DNA from: Candidatus Delongbacteria bacterium
GTDB taxonomy: Bacteria > UBA4055
Direction of reading: 5' to 3'
Assembly (NCBI GenBank): GCA_003477045.1
Contig: DMTS01000127.1
Coordinates: forward strand, 1 to 6,876
DNA: 6,876 nt
A program made the position numbers and the translations under genes. Below are positions 1 to 4,717 of the stretch, piece after piece (within the stretch, counting starts at the first letter, position 1; each line of letters starts with the position of its first letter). Under the pieces are notes generated by a model, which was given only the letters and a program-made list of their open reading frames with translations, was not told the DNA's origin and searched no databases.

Positions 1-857
1 TGAACTGTGTTTACTGCGAATGCGGAAAAACAACCCTTCTCACAATGGAAAGAAAAGAATATGTACCGACTCAAGAAGTTCTGGATGAGCTGGATCATTT
101 TCTTCAAAATAATCAGCCGCCGGATTATATCACATTTTCAGGTTCCGGCGAGCCTTTGCTTCATTCCGGCACAGGTAAAATAATCAGTTATATAAAGGAT
201 AAGTACCCTCTTATACCTCTGGCTATATTAACCAACGGAACTCTGCTTTCAGGTAAGCAGATAAGATCAGAAATTTTAAAAGCAGATCTTGTGCTTCCGT
301 CTCTCGATGCGGCAGCCGAAAGATCTTTTGTAAAGATAAACCGTCCTTCAAAACTGATCGGTCTGAAGAAATATATTCAGGGACTAGTAGATTTTAGAAA
401 AGAATATAAGGGCAGAATATGGCTTGAAATCTTTATTCTTCCGGGTTATAATGACGACGACGAGAACCTTGCTGAATTAAAAAAAGCAATAAAAAGAATA
501 AAACCTGACCTCGTTCAGCTTAACAGTCTTGACAGACCCGGAGTAATTAAAAATCTGAAACCTGCATCTTTTAAGCAGCTCGATGAGATTATAAGATCAT
601 GGAAGATGAAAAATGTTGAGATCATATCGTCCGTTTCAGAAAGAAAAAAAGTCGGGTCATTCAGAAAAGACACAGAAGCTGTGATCCTCGAAACAATTAT
701 GCGGAGACCATGTACTGTTTCCGATCTTTCGGATATACTCGGTATTCATGAGAATGTAATAAATAAATATCTCAGCACTTTGGAAAACGATAATAAAATA
801 AAACATTCTACACTTGCACGCGGAACATTTTACAGATTTAACCTTAACAAGAAATAA
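1..857 (+). CDS. Radical SAM protein with C-terminal winged-helix domain (5' partial)
   Basis: The gene is cut by the window start; the reading frame begins at base 3. It opens with N-C-V-Y-C-E-C, so the last two cysteines of a radical-SAM CX3CX2C cluster motif are visible (codons 6-8 and 15-17) and the first lies off the edge. The ATG at 45 is therefore internal, because starting there would remove the [4Fe-4S] site. Further family signs are FSGSGEPLLH (nt 135-164, the GGE-like SAM-binding strand), ILTNGTLL (nt 225-248), PSLDAA and LEIFILPGYND. The layout resembles the COG0731 radical-SAM group (relatives of wyosine-type enzymes), but the substrate cannot be named. From about nt 675 to 850 the sequence looks like a winged helix-turn-helix (VSDLSDILGIHENVINKYLS), which may bind nucleic acid or a partner. 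A third nearby cysteine (21-23) makes CXC with the cluster. It ends in TAA, 20 bp before the Mrp-type gene, and is probably co-transcribed with it. Confidence 0.85.
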   Translation, partial: NCVYCECGKTTLLTMERKEYVPTQEVLDELDHFLQNNQPPDYITFSGSGEPLLHSGTGKIISYIKDKYPLIPLAILTNGTLLSGKQIRSEILKADLVLPSLDAAAERSFVKINRPSKLIGLKKYIQGLVDFRKEYKGRIWLEIFILPGYNDDDENLAELKKAIKRIKPDLVQLNSLDRPGVIKNLKPASFKQLDEIIRSWKMKNVEIISSVSERKKVGSFRKDTEAVILETIMRRPCTVSDLSDILGIHENVINKYLSTLENDNKIKHSTLARGTFYRFNLNKK

Positions 858-867
858 CAATTTCACT

Positions 868-871
868 GGAG
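868..871 (+). promoter_or_regulatory. Ribosome binding site for the Mrp-type gene
   Basis: GGAG lies six bases before the ATG at 878, in the 20-bp gap after the radical-SAM stop codon. No promoter or terminator fits in that gap, which supports a shared transcript. Confidence 0.6.
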
Positions 872-877
872 TTAACT

Positions 878-1696
878 ATGTCAGACTGCAACTCATGCGC
901 ATCAAATAAACCTGCGCCGAAAACAAATACTGTTGAATACAAAAATCTTCTTCCGTCAGCTAAGCATATTATCGCTGTGGCCAGCGGAAAAGGTGGAGTC
1001 GGAAAATCGACAATCGCTGCAAATTTAGCCGTAGCTATTTCAAAACTCGGATACAAAGTTGGTCTTCTTGACGCTGATATTTATGGTCCTTCCGTACCTA
1101 GGATATTCGGGACAGGAAACGAGGATGTGACGGTAGAAGATTCTAAGATCATACCTTTCGAAAAGCACGGAGTTAAAACTCTTTCAATCGGAAACCTGAT
1201 CGAACCTGATAAAGCTACCATTTGGAGAGGCCCGCTTATCCATACAGCGCTTGTCCAGATGATCTCTGATACCAAATGGGGTGAACTCGATTACTTTATC
1301 CTTGATCTGCCTCCCGGAACCGGTGATGTTCAGCTGTCTATCGTTCAGAGTCTTAAGGTCAGCGGCGTGATCGCAGTTTCGACACCTCAGGATCTGTCTC
1401 TGATTGATGTTGTAAAAGCTATTGATATGTTCGAAAAAGTTAAAGTTCCTATCATAGGAATAGTTGAGAATATGTCGTACTTCCTCTGCGATTCGTGCAG
1501 TAAAAAACATTTTATTTTTGGAGATTCGCAGGTTGTTAAATATGCTCAGGAAGCAAACATTGAGCTTCTTGCCCAGATACCGATGGTTACTGAAATGATG
1601 ATCTCGGCGGAGATCGGCGAACCTTATTCTATCGAAGATAAGGATCATATCTATGAAAATCTGGCTGTAAAGGTAATCAAAGCTTTAAGTAAATAG
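878..1696 (+). CDS. Mrp/NBP35-family Fe-S cluster carrier ATPase
   Basis: This is a 272-residue cytoplasmic P-loop ATPase of the Mrp/ApbC/NBP35 family. Members bind a [4Fe-4S] cluster between two subunits and pass it to target enzymes. The deviant Walker A motif GKGGVGKST is at residues 37-45, followed by DADIYGPSVPR (66-76) and the switch/Walker B segment DLPPGTGD (143-150). The cluster-binding CXXC is at Cys204 and Cys207 (ENMSYFLCDSC), the family's expected position. Unlike E. coli-type Mrp, it has no N-terminal DUF59/MIP18 domain. Instead the protein begins with a short tail carrying a second CXXC (Cys4, Cys7), reminiscent of a reduced NBP35 N-terminus. The ATG at 878 has GGAG six bases upstream and keeps that tail, so the start is well supported. 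It ends in TAG. Lying directly after a radical-SAM gene, it may load or repair that enzyme's cluster; this is inference from position only. Confidence 0.93.
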   Translation: MSDCNSCASNKPAPKTNTVEYKNLLPSAKHIIAVASGKGGVGKSTIAANLAVAISKLGYKVGLLDADIYGPSVPRIFGTGNEDVTVEDSKIIPFEKHGVKTLSIGNLIEPDKATIWRGPLIHTALVQMISDTKWGELDYFILDLPPGTGDVQLSIVQSLKVSGVIAVSTPQDLSLIDVVKAIDMFEKVKVPIIGIVENMSYFLCDSCSKKHFIFGDSQVVKYAQEANIELLAQIPMVTEMMISAEIGEPYSIEDKDHIYENLAVKVIKALSK

Positions 1697-1714
1697 ATAA
1701 TATTAGCTGACCGT

Positions 1715-1829
1715 AAAGTGATTTCAGAATAAGGCGTGAGTGTTTTTTGCCGTCAAAAATCCATCGTTCTGTTTTTGTGGAGCATATGGATTTTTAGGCA
1801 AAAATACCGTAAGCCCTGAAATCAACTTT
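1715..1829. repeat. 115-bp long imperfect palindrome between convergent genes
   Basis: The two arms of this intergenic segment are near reverse complements. The outer block is AAAGT-GATTTCAG (1715-1727) against CTGAAATCAACTTT (1816-1829), with one bulged base. Then GGC (1733-1735) faces GCC (1813-1815), TTTTTGCC (1744-1751) faces GGCAAAAA (1797-1804), and AAAAATCCAT (1755-1764) faces ATGGATTTTT (1786-1795). The apex is a 21-base loop (1765-1785). About 36 positions pair by hand alignment. It fills most of the gap between the Mrp-type gene (ends 1696) and the convergent secreted-protein gene (ends 1846). The A5/T5 ends of the inner stem could let it act as a bidirectional terminator, but the stem is long, interrupted and not very GC-rich for that. 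A MITE-like insertion or a structured RNA are alternatives. I saw no second copy and no clear target-site duplication. Confidence 0.6.
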
Positions 1830-1845
1830 TGGGAAGAGTTATTGT

Positions 1846-2508
1846 CTATTTATCTTTGTCTTCTCTATCCATTTTTTCGCGGAATCTTAAAATTTTATCC
1901 AGATCTTTTTTGATTATATCATCTTTATCTGATTTCCGCTTAGCTGCTTCAGCTTTCTTCTTTTCAAGATTTTTCTCGATATTTTTTATCATCTCGAGTT
2001 TCATCTCTTCCCTTTTATCAAAGGTCAGGGACATGATCTTCAGCATTTCATTCCTGATCTCTTCGCGGATCTTTGGATTTTTCTCGAAATTATATTTTTC
2101 GACAAGCTGGTCAAGTTCGATTTCATCGCTAAAAATTTTCAAAAGCTTTTCCTTACTCTCGGTACCTTTTTTGTCGTTCCTTGCAAATCTTCTAAGCTTA
2201 TGTAGCGTTCTTATAAAAACTTTCGGGTGATCTTCTTTCAAGATAATAAGCTTCTTATGAAATTCCGGAAACTCTGAAGAAATATAATTCATGATCTTTT
2301 CGATCTTTTCTTCCGACAATCTTTCCATTTTCCTTTCTTTCATCATACCCGGATGACCATCCATATCCGGAGGTCCCGGCGGCATATCACCCATATTCTC
2401 GATACAATCTTCTTCCGGGCAGTCCATACCTTCTGGCGGAGGTTGAGAATAAATAATACCTGCGAATATAAGAACTGATAACATCAGGAAAATTTTATAA
2501 TACTTCAT
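1846..2508 (-). CDS. Secreted, highly charged helical protein of unknown function
   Basis: I do not recognise this 220-residue protein. Residues 1-21 form a signal peptide: MKYYK, then a hydrophobic core LMLSVLIFAGII, with likely cleavage near YS/Q. A proline- and glycine-rich linker follows (about 22-56: PPPEG, MPPGPPDMDGHPG), containing a cysteine pair CPEEDC (Cys30, Cys35). From about residue 62 to the end it is very rich in Lys, Glu, Asp and Arg with regularly spaced hydrophobics, and should be almost all alpha-helix or coiled coil. It most likely works in the periplasm or outside the cell. The architecture is broadly like Spy/CpxP-type helical periplasmic proteins, but I see no LTxxQ signature, so this is not a family call. 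The ATG has GGAG six bases upstream. The gene follows selD by 56 AT-rich bases with no GC-rich hairpin, so it may sit at the end of that transcript. It ends in TAG just before the long palindrome. Confidence 0.75.
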   Translation of the reverse strand: MKYYKIFLMLSVLIFAGIIYSQPPPEGMDCPEEDCIENMGDMPPGPPDMDGHPGMMKERKMERLSEEKIEKIMNYISSEFPEFHKKLIILKEDHPKVFIRTLHKLRRFARNDKKGTESKEKLLKIFSDEIELDQLVEKYNFEKNPKIREEIRNEMLKIMSLTFDKREEMKLEMIKNIEKNLEKKKAEAAKRKSDKDDIIKKDLDKILRFREKMDREDKDK

Positions 2509-2564
2509 TTTCTGCTCCGTTTTTAAAAGTAAACGAAATAAAAATAAAATTATTTTAATTAAGT

Positions 2565-3614
2565 TTATTCTATAGCAATGAAACCTTTATCGTCATTGAA
2601 TTCGCCGATTATTGCTGCGATCTCTATTCCGGCGTCATGAAGCTTTTTAAGAAGATCATCCGCTTTTTTGCTTTCAACCGAAATTAAAAGTCCGCCTGAA
2701 GTCTGGGCGTCGAATAAGAGCTTCATATCTGTATTGCTAATTCTGCTCTCCCTCACACGGGGTTTAAAATACTTCTCGTTCCTATTCGAACCACCGGGGA
2801 AAAGCATCTGTTCAGCATAAATCTTTACGCCGTCCATAAAGGGAATTGCTGAAAAATCAAGCTTAACACCATGCCTGTCGCTTAACATCTCGCTCAGGTG
2901 TCCCAATAGACCGAACCCTGTAACATCTGTCATCGCGTTCACACCGACTGAAACGGCGATTTCAGACGCTTTTTTATTCAGCTGCGCCATCCATGCAGCT
3001 GCTTTATCAATATGTTCCTTCGAAGCTGCATCACCTTTCCATGCAGTAGTGATCACCCCAGCTCCAATAGGCTTTGTCAGGATCAGTTTGTCGCCTGTTT
3101 TAACCGTGTTGTTCCTTATAGCTTTATCGGGATGAACTAAACCAGTTACAGAAAGCCCGTATTTCATCTCAATATCCGTTATTGTATGACCGCCTAAGAT
3201 AACTCCCCCGGCTTCTTTAACCTTGTCGATACCGCCCTGTAATATTTCCGAAAGCATGGCTTTTGAAACATTGCAGGAATCATAAGCTACGATGTTCATG
3301 GCCGTCATAACTCTGGCGCCCATAGCAAAAATATCGCTCAGACTGTTGGCGGCGGCAATACATCCGTACATATAAGGATCGTCAACTACCGGAGTGATAA
3401 AGTCCACGGTCTGTACGATAGCAATATCATCGCTTATCTTATAAACACCGGCATCATCGCTTCCTTCGAAACCGATCAGAACATTTTCGTTCATAGGGAA
3501 CTTTAAACCGCCGATGATGATATTCAAGTCCTCCGGACTGACCTTACCCGCTCAGCCCGCTGCCTGAACATGTTTCGTAAGCCTCGGGTTTTTGCTCTCA
3601 TTCAATGTTTTCAT
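2565..3614 (-). CDS. selD: Selenide, water dikinase (selenophosphate synthetase), selenocysteine-containing
   Basis: SelD makes selenophosphate from selenide and ATP, the selenium donor for selenocysteine and other selenium modifications. The true gene starts at the ATG 3612-3614, not at the TTG at 3525-3527 where the uninterrupted frame begins. In-frame TGA at 3552-3554 encodes residue 21 in the glycine-rich active-site loop, G-U-A-G-K-V-S-P, which matches GCGCKISP of E. coli SelD (Cys17, Lys20); here Sec21 and Lys24. Read this way the protein is 349 residues, the normal family length (E. coli 347). Other motifs are GSDDAGVY (51-58), VDFITPVVDDPY (70-81), AANSLSDIFAMGA (88-100), LGGHTI (140-145), TDVTGFGLLGH (229-239), GGSNRN (274-279) and DAQTSGGL (302-309), covering both AIRS/PurM-like domains. 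The start overlaps the phosphatase stop by one base, implying translational coupling; there is no strong Shine-Dalgarno sequence. It ends in TAA. Confidence 0.96.
3527..3539 (-). promoter_or_regulatory. Bacterial SECIS-like hairpin in selD mRNA
   Basis: Twelve bases after the UGA the mRNA reads AGUCC-GGA-GGACU, a perfect five-base-pair stem with a three-base loop starting with G. The loop begins 17 bases after the UGA. Bacterial SECIS elements are small coding-region hairpins just downstream of the UGA with a guanine at the top of the loop, bound by SelB. Placement and loop fit. The lower stem is weak (one mismatch, then a G-U), so the exact fold is uncertain. Confidence 0.7.
3552..3554 (-). 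other. In-frame UGA selenocysteine codon of selD (Sec21)
   Basis: On the minus strand this TGA lies in frame between the ATG at 3614 and the rest of SelD. It falls exactly where the family has its catalytic Cys or Sec (G-[C/U]-x-x-K). Twenty sense codons precede it, and both sides read as SelD, so it is a recoded codon and not a stop. Confidence 0.93.
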
Positions 3615-4237
3615 TACAGTGTCTCATCGTAAATATTGTGATATGTTTTTTTCGCCGGTATCTGTATAAGTCTGTTTTCTTCAATTATATAGCCTGAAAG
3701 GGTTCCCCCGTACACGCAGCCTGTATCAAGATTTGTAACATTCTTTCCGAAGAACAGACCGAGTTTTGCCCAATGGCCGAAATAGATATGCTTTGATCCG
3801 AAATAACCGTCAAACCAGGGTGATCCCGTATGCTCAAGAGTCCTGACCGAAACAAGCATGTCGTACGTATTGTCTTTGAACGCTATTACAGGGTCGAAAC
3901 CTGCGTGAACAATAATAAAGTCATCTGCCATTATAAAATACGGCAATGATCTGATCCACTCTATATGATCTTCTATTTCAAGGCGTCTGAAATTGAAAGA
4001 AGTCACTGTATTGTCTTCGAAAGGATAACATTTGAGGTACCAGTGTTCGTGGTTACCCATTATAGTTACAACATTAAGTTCTTTAAGCAGGGATATGCAT
4101 TTATAAGATTCCGGACCTCTGTTGATCACATCTCCGACTGAAAAGATCCTGTCGGACTTATCAGGATTGAATTTATCCAGAAGAAGCCTGAGTTCGTCGT
4201 AACAGCCGTGAATATCGCCTATAACTAAAGTTCTCAT
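3614..4237 (-). CDS. Metallophosphatase, ApaH/PrpE-like (calcineurin-like fold)
   Basis: This is a 207-residue cytoplasmic hydrolase with a two-metal centre. All core motifs of the phosphoprotein-phosphatase branch are present in order: GDIHG (7-11), GDVINRG (35-41), GNHE (61-64), VHAG (110-113), FGHW (153-156) and LDTGCVYGG (170-178). The second motif has Asn where many relatives have Asp (GDxVDRG). Relatives cleave diadenosine tetraphosphate or remove phosphate from proteins; the substrate here cannot be decided. The length suits the short PrpE-like forms. The start MRTLVIGDIHG is the usual family N-terminus. No Shine-Dalgarno sequence precedes it, and the T-tract of the rpsT terminator ends only 10 bases upstream, so expression may depend on read-through from rpsT or on an unrecognised promoter. 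Its TAA stop (3614-3616) shares one base with the selD ATG, so the two are an operon with coupled translation. Confidence 0.9.
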   Translation of the reverse strand: MRTLVIGDIHGCYDELRLLLDKFNPDKSDRIFSVGDVINRGPESYKCISLLKELNVVTIMGNHEHWYLKCYPFEDNTVTSFNFRRLEIEDHIEWIRSLPYFIMADDFIIVHAGFDPVIAFKDNTYDMLVSVRTLEHTGSPWFDGYFGSKHIYFGHWAKLGLFFGKNVTNLDTGCVYGGTLSGYIIEENRLIQIPAKKTYHNIYDETL

Positions 4238-4247
4238 AGATTAAATT

Positions 4248-4274
4248 AAAAAAGCAGCTCACGGCTGCTTTTTT
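4248..4274 (-). terminator. Rho-independent terminator of rpsT
   Basis: This is a perfect 11-base-pair stem, AAAAAAGCAGC paired with GCTGCTTTTTT, around the five-base loop at 4259-4263. On the minus strand it ends in six Ts, and it begins one base after the rpsT stop codon. By symmetry it could also work on the plus strand, but no plus-strand gene reaches it. It separates rpsT from the phosphatase-selD genes. Confidence 0.9.
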
Positions 4275-4275
4275 A

Positions 4276-4542
4276 TTATTTTTTTTCCTGTTCGATTTTA
4301 TTTAAAAATTTCGAGAGCCTGGATTTTTTGTTCGAGGCGTTGTTCTTTTTGATAATGCCTTTTATGACAAGTTTGTCTAAAATCGACTGAGCTGCGATCA
4401 GATTCTTAGCTCCGTCCTCTTTCGATGCCGAGGCCTTAACTTTTTTAAGAGCCGTTCTCATCATAGTTCTGTAATGTCTGTTATAAGCATTCTCAACTTT
4501 TGATTTTTTTAGTCTTTTCGCTGCTGATTTGTGATGAGGCAT
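4276..4542 (-). CDS. rpsT: 30S ribosomal protein S20
   Basis: S20 binds 16S rRNA and helps assemble the small ribosomal subunit. The 88-residue product has the family length (E. coli 87) and the hallmark N-terminus MPHHKSAAKRLKKSK. The family's RTALKKVKA segment lies mid-protein and the C-terminus is a lysine-rich helix. It is very basic throughout, as expected for a long helical bundle lying on rRNA. The ATG at 4540-4542 has AAAGGAG five bases upstream. A consensus promoter lies about 50-80 bp upstream and a strong terminator follows directly, so rpsT is probably mostly a single-gene transcript. The leader is roughly 40 bases, and I see no extended structure in it suggesting a ribosomal-protein autoregulatory site. 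Confidence 0.96.
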   Translation of the reverse strand: MPHHKSAAKRLKKSKVENAYNRHYRTMMRTALKKVKASASKEDGAKNLIAAQSILDKLVIKGIIKKNNASNKKSRLSKFLNKIEQEKK

Positions 4543-4547
4543 GTTAT

Positions 4548-4554
4548 CTCCTTT
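4548..4554 (-). promoter_or_regulatory. Strong ribosome binding site of rpsT
   Basis: On the minus strand this reads AAAGGAG, five bases before the ATG. It is one of the two best Shine-Dalgarno sequences in the window, fitting a highly expressed ribosomal protein gene. Confidence 0.85.
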
Positions 4555-4590
4555 CGCCTTTTTTCTTAGCTTTGCATTAATAAGCGTGAA

Positions 4591-4619
4591 AATATAAGAA
4601 AGTCGGTTTTAAATGTCAA
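4591..4619 (-). promoter_or_regulatory. Sigma-70-type promoter of rpsT
   Basis: On the minus strand a consensus -35 TTGACA (4614-4619) is separated by exactly 17 bases from a -10 TATATT (4591-4596). Transcription should start near 4584, giving a leader of about 40 bases before rpsT. It is the only convincing promoter I can read in the window and indicates a sigma factor with ordinary -35/-10 preference. Confidence 0.85.
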
Positions 4620-4666
4620 GGATAATTATTCGGCTGTAAAAATAAATTGAAATTCCTTGCATATAT

Positions 4667-4684
4667 AAATATTTTTTAATATTT
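4667..4684. repeat. Small AT-only inverted repeat upstream of the amidohydrolase gene
   Basis: AAATATT (4667-4673) and AATATTT (4678-4684) flank four Ts. It lies 34 bp before the amidohydrolase start, in a spot suitable for an operator. It is made only of A and T in an AT-rich spacer, so chance is a serious alternative. I could not find a good promoter for this gene next to it. Confidence 0.25.
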
Positions 4685-4703
4685 TTGACACTTCTTTAAT
4701 AAT

Positions 4704-4710
4704 AGGAGGT
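4704..4710 (+). promoter_or_regulatory. Strong ribosome binding site of the amidohydrolase gene
   Basis: AGGAGGT, nearly the full anti-Shine-Dalgarno complement, lies seven bases before the ATG at 4718 and fixes that start. Confidence 0.85.
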
Positions 4711-4717
4711 TATTTAT

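Noticed and set aside
45..857. ATG at 45 as the start of the radical-SAM gene
   Set aside because: The frame is open to the window edge and encodes the cluster-binding cysteines upstream of this ATG, so it is internal.
1710..1812. Direct repeat ACCGTAA (1710-1716 and 1806-1812) as target-site duplication of a mobile element
   Set aside because: The second copy lies inside the palindrome, not at its outer edge, and seven bases can recur by chance.
1829..2230. Plus-strand 133-codon open frame opposite the secreted-protein gene
   Set aside because: Its Ser/Phe/Leu-rich product is the mirror of a Lys/Glu-rich gene on the other strand, and it has no ribosome site or domain.
2509..2564. Possible terminator or promoter between selD and the secreted-protein gene
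   Set aside because: The gap is AT-rich with no GC-containing hairpin and no readable -35/-10 pair; only the GGAG before the ATG is supported.
2565..3527. A 320-residue SelD starting at TTG 3525-3527
   Set aside because: It lacks the catalytic loop; the frame continues upstream through the UGA to an ATG that gives normal family length.
4647..4669. TTGAAA (4647-4652) with TATAAA (4664-4669) as a promoter
   Set aside because: The spacer is only 11 bases, too short for a sigma-70 promoter.
4685..4716. TTGACA at 4685-4690 as a -35 box for the amidohydrolase gene
   Set aside because: No acceptable -10 lies 16-18 bases downstream; the nearest AT-rich hexamer would put the transcript start inside or after the start codon.
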